DNA from: Pseudoxanthomonas suwonensis
Lineage (GTDB): Bacteria > Pseudomonadota > Gammaproteobacteria > Xanthomonadales > Xanthomonadaceae
DNA: 64,000 nt
Direction of reading: 5' to 3'
NCBI RefSeq assembly: GCF_000972865.1
Contig: NZ_CP011144.1
Location: 2,666,001 to 2,730,000 of the forward strand
The notes beneath the pieces were generated by a model. It saw nothing but the letters and a program-made list of their open reading frames with translations, had not been told where the DNA came from and did not search any database. The translations under genes were made by a program, and so were the position numbers. Within the stretch, counting starts at the first letter, position 1; every line of letters starts with the position of its first letter. Of the stretch, positions 18,069-27,456 are shown one piece after another.

Positions 18069-19907
18069 ATGGACATCAAGACCGTTGCAGAGCGACCGAG
18101 AATCGAACTGGCCTGCGTGCTGTTCGTACTGCTCGCGTCGCTGCTGTTGCACACCTGGTTGCCGATGCGGCACCCGCCACTGGTGGTTTCCGACTTCCTC
18201 GGAGTCACTTCGTTCGCTGCCGATATCGCCGCGCACGGCCCGTTCGTGCAGGGGTGGTACTGGACCCTGTTCAGCGCCGGAACCTCGACGATACTCGCCA
18301 TACCAATGGCGTTCAGCAGCGCCGACGACCTGCTCGTGGCGAGCACCGCCACAGCGGTAGTCGTCTCGCTGCTACCCGTCGTTCCACTGGTCGTGTTGCG
18401 CGGCGTGCTGCCCTTGTGGACACGGTTGCTCGCGGCGGGGCTGATCATGTTGCTGCCGGCGACGACCGTGTTCGCCGGTGTGGTAGCGCAGGACAACTGG
18501 GTGCTCCTGCCCGCGTTAGCACTGGCCTGCCTTGCAACCAAGAACGCCTACGGCAGAGGTCGCGGCAGGCCGGTGGCTGCTGCGGTGCTGTGGTGCCTGT
18601 CGCTGTATATCCGTCAAGAAATGCTGGTGGCGCTGCTGCCGCTCGCCATCCTTGCGGCGTGGCCTTTCACGGGATATCCGAAGGCTCGGCCGCTGCTGGT
18701 GCTCGCCTCGGTCTCGGTGGTTCTCATGATCGGGATCGCGGGTCAGCGCTACATCGCTTCCGGGGATTTTTCCCTGAATTCCCGTCACGGTGGTGCCGCG
18801 CTGCTGGGATCCTACATTCCGGGCGCCAGTTTTGGCTGGCTGCCCTACGACGCGTACATCGAGCGGCGTGCACCGGAACTGGCCGGCGACAAGGAAGCCT
18901 TGCGCGAACAAGCCGGGCGCTTCGCGCTGGAGGAGATCCGCGCGCGCCCCGGATTCCATCTGGTCAGGCGGGCCGGCGCAGTGCTTGAGACGGCCACCAC
19001 CCGCGATGGTACGCTGCAGTTCTGGGCGTTCGGCGCGGACGATACATTCGGCAAGAGCCGCGGTCCCGCCGAACGGGAGGCCGCCGCCCGGATCGGGGCG
19101 CTGACTTCGGCGCCGGTACTGTATTCCACCCTCCTGCTCCACGTTCTGTTCTTGGTCGCCGTGTACGTCGGTCTGCGATCCCGCGATCCCGCGATTATCG
19201 CGATCGCTTTGGCGATAGCCCTCAAGGTCGGCATCCACTTCGTCGTCGCGGTGCAGGCGAGATTCTTCCTGGTGGTGTTCGTGTTCGAGGCGCTGGCCAT
19301 CAGCCTGGCCGTATACCGCGTGGCCGGATTCGGGCGTGACCGTTTCAGGGGCTTGCCGCTGGTGGCCTTGGCCGCCACCGCGGTCCTGTGGGTGGCCGTC
19401 TCGAACCTGGGACGCCTCGAGGCATGGATCCAGCAGGCGGACCAGGAGTGGGAGAGCGGGGCCTTGCGGCACTACCACGTGCAGGTCGGCGGCGCTGTCG
19501 CGGATTGCCAACTCGTGGGCGGACGCGTGCTTTCTTCGGGCGCCACCGGTTACGCGTTCGCCGTGGAGAACCCGGATCCGGATCCAGGCGAGTCCGCGGA
19601 GCTTCGGTGCAAGCTGCGGCAGTCAGGCGAAGGCAGCATTCGGCTCGCCATCGAGGTGGAAGATTCCTATGCGCCCGGAGATCTGCCGGACCGCATGATC
19701 CAGGTTGTGGAAGTGAATGGGATCACCGTCCGCAGGCATGACATCTCGGCCGAAGCATGGTCTGGCTGGTGGTCCCACGAGATACCGCTGCAAACTGGCA
19801 AGGAAGAAGAAGTGCGCGTGCGAGTCGAGGGCCTCAGGCCGGACAAGGGTCCGGGATGGGGCGATGCTGCCCGTACCACGATCCGCTTCGTGCCATCGAG
19901 CGGCTGA
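18069..19907 (+). CDS. Polytopic GT-C-like membrane protein with C-terminal periplasmic domain
   Basis: 612 residues. About ten or more hydrophobic segments fill residues 12-440, arranged as in GT-C enzymes that use polyprenyl-phosphate sugars (PMT/ArnT-like): an early acidic periplasmic loop (VVSDFLGVTSFAADIAAHGPF) and a large loop at about 235-345. Residues about 447-612 form a soluble, probably beta-rich tail (VQVGGAVADCQLVGGRVL, SIRLAIEVEDSYAPGDL) of unknown fold. I recognise no named family. It follows the flippase-like and GT2 genes and is the last plus-strand gene before two opposite-strand methyltransferases, so it is a candidate periplasmic transferase decorating the O-antigen. Confidence 0.65.
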   Translation: MDIKTVAERPRIELACVLFVLLASLLLHTWLPMRHPPLVVSDFLGVTSFAADIAAHGPFVQGWYWTLFSAGTSTILAIPMAFSSADDLLVASTATAVVVSLLPVVPLVVLRGVLPLWTRLLAAGLIMLLPATTVFAGVVAQDNWVLLPALALACLATKNAYGRGRGRPVAAAVLWCLSLYIRQEMLVALLPLAILAAWPFTGYPKARPLLVLASVSVVLMIGIAGQRYIASGDFSLNSRHGGAALLGSYIPGASFGWLPYDAYIERRAPELAGDKEALREQAGRFALEEIRARPGFHLVRRAGAVLETATTRDGTLQFWAFGADDTFGKSRGPAEREAAARIGALTSAPVLYSTLLLHVLFLVAVYVGLRSRDPAIIAIALAIALKVGIHFVVAVQARFFLVVFVFEALAISLAVYRVAGFGRDRFRGLPLVALAATAVLWVAVSNLGRLEAWIQQADQEWESGALRHYHVQVGGAVADCQLVGGRVLSSGATGYAFAVENPDPDPGESAELRCKLRQSGEGSIRLAIEVEDSYAPGDLPDRMIQVVEVNGITVRRHDISAEAWSGWWSHEIPLQTGKEEEVRVRVEGLRPDKGPGWGDAARTTIRFVPSSG

Positions 19908-19943
19908 GCCTGAAAGGGGGTTGCCCGCGACCGGCGGGCCATC

Positions 19944-20693
19944 TCAATCCTCGGGCTTGCGTAGCGCCACTAGCATGCGTGTGGCGAATATGGATGGAAG
20001 CAAGTCCAAGATCCCGTCCAGTTTCCGCATGGCCGGGTAGGCCGAGTCCGGATAGAGCTGCCTCCCTGAGTATCCGCCGGACGCCACGTACGAGAGTTGA
20101 GCAGATCGCCTGACGACGTCCAGCCGAAGTCCCTCGATGCACGTTCCCAGCGATGAAGGCGGGAAAATCCGCGAAGCATTCCCTTGGGCAGCGTAGTAGT
20201 CGGCGTCATCGGCGGTCCAGCCTTCCGGTGCCGTCCAAGTGATCGGTGCCGACAAAGCGATGGGCTCATGATGGAACGCCCCGAATACTATTCTGCCGAG
20301 TAGCCCCATCGCAGGTTCGTAGAGGATCGCCCGTCCGCCCGGACGCAGCACGCGATGGATTTCGCGAAGGGCCGTGCCAGGGTAGCGCAAGTGGTGGAAT
20401 ACATCGAAAAGTATCAGGTTCGCCACGCTCGCGTCTTCGCACGTAAGCGCATATACGTTCTCGGTGCGGTCGAGCCAGGGATTGGGAAAGAGGTCGGTCC
20501 GCACGCACTGCGGAATGACCTCCTTGATGTTCCCGATTCCGGAGCCGACTTCGATGATGTCACCGGGCACTCCTGAGAGCTCGCTGGCGATCTCCACGTG
20601 CATGGCGCGGTACACCAGCCTCAATAGTGGCTTGGAATTCCACGAGGCGAGATTCTCCGTGATCTCCTTGTCGTGCTGGATAATGTCGGCCAA
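19944..20693 (-). CDS. Class I SAM-dependent methyltransferase
   Basis: About 249 residues from a proposed TTG start (AGGAAA upstream); no ATG stands in a sensible place, and the open frame runs on into the upstream gene. The SAM motif I is DIIEVGSGIGNIKEV, then VRTDLFPNPWLD, LILFDVFHHLRYPGTALREIHRVLRPGGRAILYEPAM (motifs IV-VI). This is a small-molecule/sugar methyltransferase fold with an unusual short charged start. It follows the next methyltransferase in the same direction with about 50 bases between, so the two form a minus-strand pair. The product may methylate an O-antigen sugar (inference from position). Confidence 0.8.
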   Translation of the reverse strand: MADIIQHDKEITENLASWNSKPLLRLVYRAMHVEIASELSGVPGDIIEVGSGIGNIKEVIPQCVRTDLFPNPWLDRTENVYALTCEDASVANLILFDVFHHLRYPGTALREIHRVLRPGGRAILYEPAMGLLGRIVFGAFHHEPIALSAPITWTAPEGWTADDADYYAAQGNASRIFPPSSLGTCIEGLRLDVVRRSAQLSYVASGGYSGRQLYPDSAYPAMRKLDGILDLLPSIFATRMLVALRKPED

Positions 20694-20742
20694 GATCGAG
20701 TATTTCCTAGGTTCCGGGTGAAGGGATTTGTCATCGCGACAT

Positions 20743-21765
20743 CTAGGGTAGCACGGCCGAGATTCTCCGCATCCAACTCTGCTCGGCAGGCTTGGACGCC
20801 CTGATCGTCCAAGTCGGCTCCAGGTAGTCGCGGTTGAAACCAGAGGTGTCGCCCAGCGCGCTCGCCTCGCAATGCGCAGCCAGGAAACGCTGACCATAGT
20901 CGGAGAAGGCGCGCATGAGTTCGCGCCGGGTGAACCATGAAAGCTTCCCGCTGGTGAGTAGGAACTCGATCTTCTCGCATGCCTGGCCGAACGACGACAG
21001 CGAGGTCGCGAATTCACCGGCCCCAGAATCCACCGCCGGATCCAAGCCATTCAGGCGGAGGTGGCGCAGGTAGTGCTCCAGCGACAAATGCTCGCCCATG
21101 TGGTGATAAGGGTCGTCCCAACCCTGCAACTGGCGTTTGAGCTCCCTGCCTTCCTGGCGGCTCAACAGGGTCATTCCAGCGATGCGGAAATGCCCATCTG
21201 CGATCACCTGGTGGATGCTGTTCTTGTTGGGAACCTGCAGCACGAACGTGCCGCCTGGCCTCAGTAGCTGAGCAGCGATGGCGATCATCGCATCCGGATC
21301 AGCTACATGCTCGATGACATCGCTGCACAGGATCAGATCGAACGTTCCAAGTTCCTCCAATTCGCACCGGAGTATGTCGAGACATTCGATGCGACCCTTC
21401 CTGCTGCCTACATTGACTCGGGCGTACTCGGCCAGCCCAGGATCGATTTCGATGCCCATCGCTTCCTGTCCGGACGCCGCGAAAGCGCGCACCGTTCCTC
21501 CCTGGCCGCAACCGATATCGAGGATCCGACTGTGTGGCGCGCCGGGGCCCACGTCGAACTGGCTGCGTACCCGTTCACCCCTGCGATTGGTCGACAGGGC
21601 GTAGTCCAGGTACAGCCTCTGGGTCTCGCCCAGGCCCTCAAGGAATGCCTCCAGGCTGTCGGTAGCGGCCACCCCAATGCCGTTGTCGGCCAAGTACTTC
21701 GAACAGAATTCCGGGCCTATGCCGTATTGTCGGGAGAGCGCGGATGCAAGCTCCTCATGAGTCAT
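20743..21765 (-). CDS. Class I SAM-dependent methyltransferase
   Basis: 340 residues. An N-terminal helical lead (EELASALSRQYGIGPEFCSKYLADNGIG) precedes the Rossmann domain, with motif I SRILDIGCGQGGTVRAFA, the acidic loop MGIEIDPGLAEYARVN, FDLILCSDVIEHVADPDAMI and LLRPGGTFVLQVPNKNSIHQV. A further 130 residues at the C-terminus probably bind substrate. Transcribed away from gmd, toward the other plus-strand lps genes. Sugar or lipid-linked-glycan methylation is likely from context but unproven. Confidence 0.82.
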   Translation of the reverse strand: MTHEELASALSRQYGIGPEFCSKYLADNGIGVAATDSLEAFLEGLGETQRLYLDYALSTNRRGERVRSQFDVGPGAPHSRILDIGCGQGGTVRAFAASGQEAMGIEIDPGLAEYARVNVGSRKGRIECLDILRCELEELGTFDLILCSDVIEHVADPDAMIAIAAQLLRPGGTFVLQVPNKNSIHQVIADGHFRIAGMTLLSRQEGRELKRQLQGWDDPYHHMGEHLSLEHYLRHLRLNGLDPAVDSGAGEFATSLSSFGQACEKIEFLLTSGKLSWFTRRELMRAFSDYGQRFLAAHCEASALGDTSGFNRDYLEPTWTIRASKPAEQSWMRRISAVLP

Positions 21766-21856
21766 GCGGGTCCTGTCTCCCCTATCTGCGGATGCCGCCG
21801 CGCCGGGCGGTTGGGGCGGGGTCGGCGGTCGGGCCGGGCGCCATTTAACTGCACTT

Positions 21857-21862
21857 TATAAT
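21857..21862 (+). promoter_or_regulatory. Candidate -10 box in the gap before gmd
   Basis: A perfect TATAAT in the 250-base gap between divergent methyltransferase and gmd genes, inside an unusually AT-rich patch (TTTAACTGCACTTTATAAT). A matching -35 is not clear. If used it would leave a leader of about 150 bases before gmd. Confidence 0.4.
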
Positions 21863-22015
21863 CGGTCTCGGGGTGCTATGCTACCCCCCGCGTGCGGTCC
21901 ATTCTGTTCTGCAGGCGATCCGTGGGTGCATCACGGCCTTCCCCCTGTCCGAGCTCCGGGCAGGATGTGGTGACGGACCCCTCCAATTCCTTAATTAGTA
22001 GAGACGAAGCAGCTA

Positions 22016-23125
22016 ATGAAGCGTGCGTTGATCACCGGTGTCACTGGCCAGGATGGCGCTTATCTGGCCGAATTCCTGCTTGAGCGGGGTTACGAGGTTC
22101 ACGGCATCAAGCGGCGCGCCTCGTTGTTCAATACTGATCGCGTCGACCATTTGTACCAAGACCCGCATGAGGAGGACCTTAGGTTCATCCTGCACTATGG
22201 TGATCTAACCGATTCCACTAATCTGATTCGGATCGTCCAGCAAGTGCAGCCGGACGAGATTTACAATCTCGGTGCGCAGAGCCATGTCGCGGTTTCATTC
22301 GAGAGCCCGGAATACACGGCCAACAGCGATGCTTTGGGCACACTCCGCTTGCTTGAGGCCATACGCATCCTCGGGCTCGAGAAGAAGACGCGTTTCTACC
22401 AAGCCTCGACCTCCGAACTCTACGGAAAGGTGCAGGAGATTCCGCAGCGGGAAAGCACGCCTTTCTACCCGCGTTCGCCCTATGCAGTGGCCAAGCTTTA
22501 TGCGTACTGGATCGCGGTGAACTACCGGGAGTCGTATGGCATGTACGCGTGCAACGGCATCCTGTTCAATCACGAATCGCCATTGCGTGGCGAAACATTC
22601 GTTACCCGCAAGATCACGCGCGCGCTGGCGCGGATCCATCTGGGCCTGCAGAAGTGCCTTTTCCTTGGCAACGTGAATGCGCTGCGCGACTGGGGGCACG
22701 CACGGGACTATGTCGAAATGCAGTGGCTGATGCTCCAGCAGGACGTGGCCGAGGATTTCGTTATCGCCACCGGCAAGCAGCATTCTGTGAAAGAGTTTGT
22801 CGAGAAGGCGGCTGTCGAGCTTGGCTTCTCGATCGAATGGAAGGGGCAGGGCGTCGACGAGGTCGGCATTGTCGCTTCCGTGCAGGGCGATTCGGCTGTC
22901 GAGGTTGGCCAGCGGATCGTGGCGGTGGATCCGCGGTACTTCAGGCCTGCGGAAGTGGAGACACTGCTGGGGGACCCGACCAATGCCCGCGAGAAGCTAG
23001 GCTGGAGCCCGAGGACGACGTTCGCCGAACTGGTTCGCGAAATGGTGGAGGAGGATCTCAAGCTCGCGCAACGTGACTCGCTCGTCACGCAGGCAGGCTA
23101 TCGCGCATACAGCTATTTTGAGTGA
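22016..23125 (+). CDS. gmd: GDP-mannose 4,6-dehydratase
   Basis: Converts GDP-D-mannose to GDP-4-keto-6-deoxy-D-mannose, the first step to GDP-L-fucose. 369 residues, normal length. Short-chain dehydrogenase fold: [20 protein letters not shown] motif at 6-21, [51 protein letters not shown] with the catalytic Tyr-Lys, and [17 protein letters not shown]. Only a weak GA-rich site stands before the ATG. It is followed by fcl three bases after its stop, so they are co-transcribed. GDP-mannose comes from the xanA/xanB-type genes at 26-28.8 kb. Confidence 0.96.
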   Translation: MKRALITGVTGQDGAYLAEFLLERGYEVHGIKRRASLFNTDRVDHLYQDPHEEDLRFILHYGDLTDSTNLIRIVQQVQPDEIYNLGAQSHVAVSFESPEYTANSDALGTLRLLEAIRILGLEKKTRFYQASTSELYGKVQEIPQRESTPFYPRSPYAVAKLYAYWIAVNYRESYGMYACNGILFNHESPLRGETFVTRKITRALARIHLGLQKCLFLGNVNALRDWGHARDYVEMQWLMLQQDVAEDFVIATGKQHSVKEFVEKAAVELGFSIEWKGQGVDEVGIVASVQGDSAVEVGQRIVAVDPRYFRPAEVETLLGDPTNAREKLGWSPRTTFAELVREMVEEDLKLAQRDSLVTQAGYRAYSYFE

Positions 23126-23128
23126 ACC

Positions 23129-24076
23129 ATGAACCAGGATTCGAAGATCTATGTTGCAGGCCACCGGGGCTTGGTCGGAGGTGCGATCGTCCGCAGGCTC
23201 GGTGATCTCGGCTTTCGCAATCTGCTGGTAAAGACCCATGCCGAGCTGGATCTGACGGAGCAATCCGCAGTTGATGCCTTTTTTGCCGCCGAGCAACCGG
23301 AGTATGTATTCCTTGCGGCCGCCAAGGTCGGGGGGATCCATGCGAACAACACGTATCCCGCGCAGTTCATCCGCGACAACCTGGCGATCCAGACAAACGT
23401 CATCCATTCGGCCTGGCGCCACGGGGCGAAAAAGCTCGCCTTTCTCGGCTCGTCCTGCATATACCCGAAGATGGCCCAGCAGCCGATCTCGGAGGATTCG
23501 CTGTTGACCGGGCCGCTGGAGCCGACCAACGAGTGGTATGCGGTAGCGAAGATCGCCGGTATCAAGCAGTGCCAGGCTTATCGCAGGCAATACGGCTTCG
23601 ACGCGATCTCCATCATGCCGACCAATCTCTATGGGCCGGGCGATAACTTCGATTTGCAGAATTCGCACGTGCTGCCCGCGATGATACGCAAGTTCCACGA
23701 GGCCAAGCTGGCTGGTGAGCCTCAAGTCGTCGTGTGGGGCACCGGAACCCCGCGTCGGGAATTCCTCCACGTGGATGACATGGCGGATGCGACGATCTAC
23801 CTCATGGAGAGCTACAGCGACGAGCCGCTGGTGAATGTCGGGGTCGGGGAGGATCTGACCATCGCCCAACTGGCGGAACTGGTTCGCGACGTAGTGCGCT
23901 TCGAGGGCGAGATCGTTTACGACCTGACCAAGCCTGACGGCACGCCAAGGAAGTTGCTGGATGTGAGCAGGCTAAATGGATTGGGCTGGAAGGCGCGTGT
24001 TTCACTGCGCGATGGTCTGAGTTCGACGTACGAATGGTTCCTCGCGAACGCGAGCGAGGTGCGCAAGTCTGGCTAG
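23129..24076 (+). CDS. fcl: GDP-L-fucose synthase
   Basis: Epimerase/reductase turning GDP-4-keto-6-deoxymannose into GDP-L-fucose with NADPH. 315 residues. Motifs: [79 protein letters not shown] with the Ser-Tyr-Lys triad, [13 protein letters not shown] and [18 protein letters not shown]. The last base of this gene marks the right end of the plus-strand lps genes; it converges on etfA with 148 bases between. Confidence 0.96.
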   Translation: MNQDSKIYVAGHRGLVGGAIVRRLGDLGFRNLLVKTHAELDLTEQSAVDAFFAAEQPEYVFLAAAKVGGIHANNTYPAQFIRDNLAIQTNVIHSAWRHGAKKLAFLGSSCIYPKMAQQPISEDSLLTGPLEPTNEWYAVAKIAGIKQCQAYRRQYGFDAISIMPTNLYGPGDNFDLQNSHVLPAMIRKFHEAKLAGEPQVVVWGTGTPRREFLHVDDMADATIYLMESYSDEPLVNVGVGEDLTIAQLAELVRDVVRFEGEIVYDLTKPDGTPRKLLDVSRLNGLGWKARVSLRDGLSSTYEWFLANASEVRKSG

Positions 24077-24132
24077 ACTCGGCCCCCGGGTTCGGGCTGT
24101 CACGACCCACTACCAGGGGCTGCTTTTTGCGC

Positions 24133-24154
24133 CTGGCAGGAATTTGCCTGCCAG
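24133..24154. repeat. Inverted repeat between convergent fcl and etfA
   Basis: Perfect 8-bp stem (CTGGCAGG 24133-24140 with CCTGCCAG 24147-24154) around six bases. It lacks a T-run on either strand, so it may be a weak shared 3' end structure rather than a textbook terminator. Confidence 0.45.
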
Positions 24155-24224
24155 TTCCGCGCCCACGGTGGCGAATATGGCCGATCCGGCAATCCCCCGG
24201 GATTCGGGAGCGGGCTTGCACTCG

Positions 24225-25166
24225 TCAGCGTAGTGCTGCTTCCAGCTCCGGCAGCAATGCGAACAGGTCGCCGACCAGTCCGATGTCGGCAATCTCGAAG
24301 ATCGGCGCCTCCGGATCCTTGTTGATGGCCACGATGGTGCCGGCGTCCTTGATCCCGGTCAGGTGCTGGATGGCGCCGGAGATGCCGATGGCCAGGTACA
24401 GTTCCGGGGCGATGATCTTGCCAGTCTGGCCGACCTGCATCTCGTTGGGGCAGTAGCCCGCGTCCACCGCCGCGCGCGAGGCGCCCACCGCCGCGCCGAG
24501 CCTGTCGGCCAGGCTGTAGACGATGCGGAAGTTCTCCTGCGACCCGACTCCCCGGCCACCGGAGACCACGCGGCGGGCGCTCTGCAGGTCCGGCCGGTCG
24601 GAGGTGCCGGCGGCCAGGCCTTTGTGGCGGGTGTGCGTGGGCAGGGCGGCGTCGACTGTGGCCGCTTCGATTGAGGCGTTGCCACCCTTGGCTGCCTCCG
24701 GCCACGAGGCAGTGCGGACCGTGGCGACCACGGTCTGCCCGGCCGGGGCCTCGACGGTGACGATCGCGTTGCCGGCATAGATCGGCCGCTTGAAGGTGTG
24801 GCTGCCCTCGACTGCCATCAGGTCGGAGACCTGGTTGACGCCCAGCAGGGCGGCCACCACCGGCATCAGGTCCTTGCCGAAGGTGGTGGAGGGACCGAAC
24901 ACGTGGCTGTAGCCGGCGGCCAGCTGCGCGACCTGCGGGCCGAGCATCTGGGCGATGGCCTGGGCGTTGGCCGGGTGGGCGAGGGTGAGCACGCGGCTCA
25001 CACCGGCAATCTGCGCGGCCTGTTCGGCCACTGCGTCCGGGTCGGCGGCCAGCACGGCGACGTCGATGGCGTCCGGGTTCAGCGCCTGCGCCGCGCTGAC
25101 CGCGCGTGCGGTGGAGGCGTTGAGCCGGCCATCCAGGTGTTCGGCAACGATCAGCACCTTGCTCAT
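24225..25166 (-). CDS. etfA: Electron transfer flavoprotein alpha subunit
   Basis: FAD-binding subunit of the heterodimer that passes electrons from acyl-CoA and related dehydrogenases to ETF-ubiquinone oxidoreductase. 313 residues. The C-terminal FAD domain shows [94 protein letters not shown], nearly invariant in the family. Its ATG shares one base with the etfB stop (TGATG), showing translational coupling. This is the conserved right border of the lps locus in Xanthomonas. Confidence 0.96.
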   Translation of the reverse strand: MSKVLIVAEHLDGRLNASTARAVSAAQALNPDAIDVAVLAADPDAVAEQAAQIAGVSRVLTLAHPANAQAIAQMLGPQVAQLAAGYSHVFGPSTTFGKDLMPVVAALLGVNQVSDLMAVEGSHTFKRPIYAGNAIVTVEAPAGQTVVATVRTASWPEAAKGGNASIEAATVDAALPTHTRHKGLAAGTSDRPDLQSARRVVSGGRGVGSQENFRIVYSLADRLGAAVGASRAAVDAGYCPNEMQVGQTGKIIAPELYLAIGISGAIQHLTGIKDAGTIVAINKDPEAPIFEIADIGLVGDLFALLPELEAALR

Positions 25167-25912
25167 CACAGCAGCCCCTTCTGCTTCAGTGCAGCGACCA
25201 GTTCGGCCGCGTCCTTGACCATCACGCCCTTGCTGCGCCTGGCCGGCGGCGCATAGGCGGTGGTCTTCAGCTCCGGACCGGCCTCCACGCCCAGCTCGGC
25301 CAGCGCCAGCGTCTCCAGCGGCTTGCTCTTGGCCTTCATGATGTCCGGCAGCTTGATGAAGCGCGGCTCGTTCAGGCGCAGGTCGGTGGTGACCACCGCC
25401 GGCAGGTCGACCTCCAGGGTCTCCAGGCCGGCATCGACCTCGCGGGTCACGGTGGCCTTGCCGTCGGCCACCTCCAGCTTGCTGGCGAAGGTCGCCTGCG
25501 GCCGGCCCCACAGGGTGGCCAGCATCTGCCCGGTCTGGTTGGCGTCGTCGTCGATGGCCTGCTTGCCCAGGATCACCAGGTCCGGCTGCTCCTTCTCCAC
25601 CAGCTTGAGCAGGACCCGGGCGGCGGCCAGCGGCTGCACCGGCGCGTCGGTGACCACGTGCAGGGCACGGTTGGCGCCCATGGCCAGGCCGTTGCGCAGG
25701 TGCGCCTGGGCGTCAGCAGGCGCAATGGTGGCGACCACCACCTCGGTGGCGATGCCCTTGTCGCGCAGGCGCAGGGCCTCTTCCAGGGCGATCTCGTCGA
25801 ACGGGTTGGGCGAGAGCTTGACGCCCTCGGTGACCACGCCGGAGCCGTCCGGCTTGACCTGGATGCGGACATTGAAGTCCACCACCCGCTTGTAGGCGAC
25901 CAGGATCTTCAT
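25166..25912 (-). CDS. etfB: Electron transfer flavoprotein beta subunit
   Basis: AMP-binding partner of EtfA, 248 residues. Family start MKILVAYKRVVDFNVRIQVKPDGSGV, then NPFDEIALEEALRLRDKG and the conserved DLVILGKQAIDDDANQTGQMLA segment, and a C-terminal EPRFIKLPDIMKAKSKPLE stretch that contacts EtfA. The final residues overlap etfA by one base. A TAGAAT box on the minus strand at 25982-25987 is a plausible promoter. Confidence 0.96.
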   Translation of the reverse strand: MKILVAYKRVVDFNVRIQVKPDGSGVVTEGVKLSPNPFDEIALEEALRLRDKGIATEVVVATIAPADAQAHLRNGLAMGANRALHVVTDAPVQPLAAARVLLKLVEKEQPDLVILGKQAIDDDANQTGQMLATLWGRPQATFASKLEVADGKATVTREVDAGLETLEVDLPAVVTTDLRLNEPRFIKLPDIMKAKSKPLETLALAELGVEAGPELKTTAYAPPARRSKGVMVKDAAELVAALKQKGLL

Positions 25913-25981
25913 CGCGAGGAAATTCCTTCCAGTAAAGCTGGGAAAGGCCCCGCCACAGCGGCAGCCACGGGATGGGCTGCG

Positions 25982-25987
25982 ATTCTA
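25982..25987 (-). promoter_or_regulatory. Candidate -10 box of etfBA
   Basis: Minus-strand TAGAAT followed by CGCAG, about 70 bases before the etfB start codon, just after a GC hairpin at 26000-26020. No clear -35. Confidence 0.35.
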
Positions 25988-25999
25988 CCGGAGTCCAAC

Positions 26000-26020
26000 G
26001 CGGCCGGGTTGCCCGGCCGC
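26000..26020 (-). terminator. Possible terminator of the manB/manC operon
   Basis: Perfect 9-bp GC stem (26000-26008 with 26012-26020) and a 3-base loop, 17 bases beyond the stop codon of the minus-strand guanylyltransferase gene. There is no clear T-run. Confidence 0.45.
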
Positions 26021-26036
26021 GGTGCCATGCCGGAGT

Positions 26037-27440
26037 TCAGGTACGTCCGTAAGTGTCTTCGAAGCGGACGATGTCGTCCTCGCCCAGATAGCTGCCCGAT
26101 TGCACCTCGATCAGTTCCAGCGGCAGCTTGCCCGGGTTCTTCAGGCGGTGGGTGACACCGAGCGGGATATAGGTGCTCTGGTTCTCGGTCAGCAGGATCA
26201 CCTCGTCACCGCGGGTCACCTCGGCGGTACCGGAGACCACGATCCAGTGTTCGGCCCGATGGTGGTGCATCTGCAGGCTCAGGGTGGCGCCAGGCTTGAC
26301 GGTGATGCGCTTGACCTGGAACCGCTGGCCGCTGTCGATGGAATCGTAGGCGCCCCACGGGCGGTAGACCTTGCGGTGCCAAGTGGCTTCGGAGCGCTTG
26401 TCGCGCTTGATCCGCGCCACGACTTCCTTGACCTCCTGCATGCGTTCGCCCTTGCCCACCAGCACCGCGTCGGCGGTCTCGACCACGATGACGTCATCGA
26501 GTCCCACCAGCGCGATCAGGCGCTCGCCATAGGCGTAGGTGTTGCGGCAATCCACAGCGATCACGTCGCCGTGGTGGGCGTTGCCTTCGGTGTCCTGCGG
26601 CGAAACGTCCCGCAGCGCGGCCCAGGAACCCACGTCGCTCCAGCCGGCAGATAGCGGGACCAGCGCGGCGTCCTCGGTCTTTTCCATGACTGCGTAGTCG
26701 ATCGAATCGGACGGTACGGCGGTGAACGCTGCTTCCTCCAGCCGCACAAAGTCCATGTCGCGCTTGGCCTGCTCCCACGCGTGCGTCGAGGCATCTAGGA
26801 TCACGGGATTGAACTTCCGCAGTTCGGCCAGGTAGCGCGATGCCCTGAACAGGAACATGCCGCTGTTCCAGAAGTATTCGCCGGAAGTCACATAGGCCTT
26901 GGCCGTGTCCAAGTCGGGCTTCTCGATGAAGCGCTCGACGGCACGGACTCCGCTGCCCGATGCCGCCTTGATGTAGCCATATCCGGTTTCCGGACCGGTG
27001 GGGACGATGCCGAACGTGACCAGCTTGCCTGCGGCCGCGGCCGGCAGCGCCTCCGCGACTGCCCGCTGGAAGGCCAGTTCGTCGGTGATCGCGTGGTCCG
27101 AGGGCAGGACCAGCAGGATGGCGTCGTCGCCGCCCCGGGTGGCCTCCAGCGCGGCGACCGCGATGGCTGGTGCAGTATTGCGGCCGACCGGCTCGAGCAG
27201 GATCGCCTGCGGCTTGGCGCCAGCCTGCTGCAATTGCTCGGCGACGACGAACCGATGCTCCTCGTTGGCGACCACGAGTGGGGCGCGGCCGGCGATCGGC
27301 GCGACCCGATGCCAGGTCGCCTGCAACATGGTCAGTTCGCCGGTCAGTGGCAGGAATTGCTTCGGGTAGGCTTCGCGCGAGAGCGGCCATAGGCGTGTGC
27401 CTGAACCACCGGACAGGATCACGGGTAGGAGATCGTTCAT
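26037..27440 (-). CDS. xanB: Mannose-1-phosphate guanylyltransferase/mannose-6-phosphate isomerase
   Basis: Bifunctional enzyme (type II, ManC/XanB/AlgA family) that makes GDP-mannose from mannose-1-phosphate and isomerises fructose-6-phosphate to mannose-6-phosphate. 467 residues. Nucleotidyltransferase motif [25 protein letters not shown] at 8-32, [18 protein letters not shown], and a C-terminal cupin (about 350-467) with [29 protein letters not shown] and [13 protein letters not shown]. It lies 16 bases after the phosphomannomutase gene in the same direction. Its product feeds gmd. Confidence 0.95.
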   Translation of the reverse strand: MNDLLPVILSGGSGTRLWPLSREAYPKQFLPLTGELTMLQATWHRVAPIAGRAPLVVANEEHRFVVAEQLQQAGAKPQAILLEPVGRNTAPAIAVAALEATRGGDDAILLVLPSDHAITDELAFQRAVAEALPAAAAGKLVTFGIVPTGPETGYGYIKAASGSGVRAVERFIEKPDLDTAKAYVTSGEYFWNSGMFLFRASRYLAELRKFNPVILDASTHAWEQAKRDMDFVRLEEAAFTAVPSDSIDYAVMEKTEDAALVPLSAGWSDVGSWAALRDVSPQDTEGNAHHGDVIAVDCRNTYAYGERLIALVGLDDVIVVETADAVLVGKGERMQEVKEVVARIKRDKRSEATWHRKVYRPWGAYDSIDSGQRFQVKRITVKPGATLSLQMHHHRAEHWIVVSGTAEVTRGDEVILLTENQSTYIPLGVTHRLKNPGKLPLELIEVQSGSYLGEDDIVRFEDTYGRT

Positions 27441-27456
27441 GTACTCAGTCCTAGTG

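Noticed and set aside
21766..22015. JUMPstart/ops element before gmd
   Set aside because: No GGCGGTAG motif is present in the gap.
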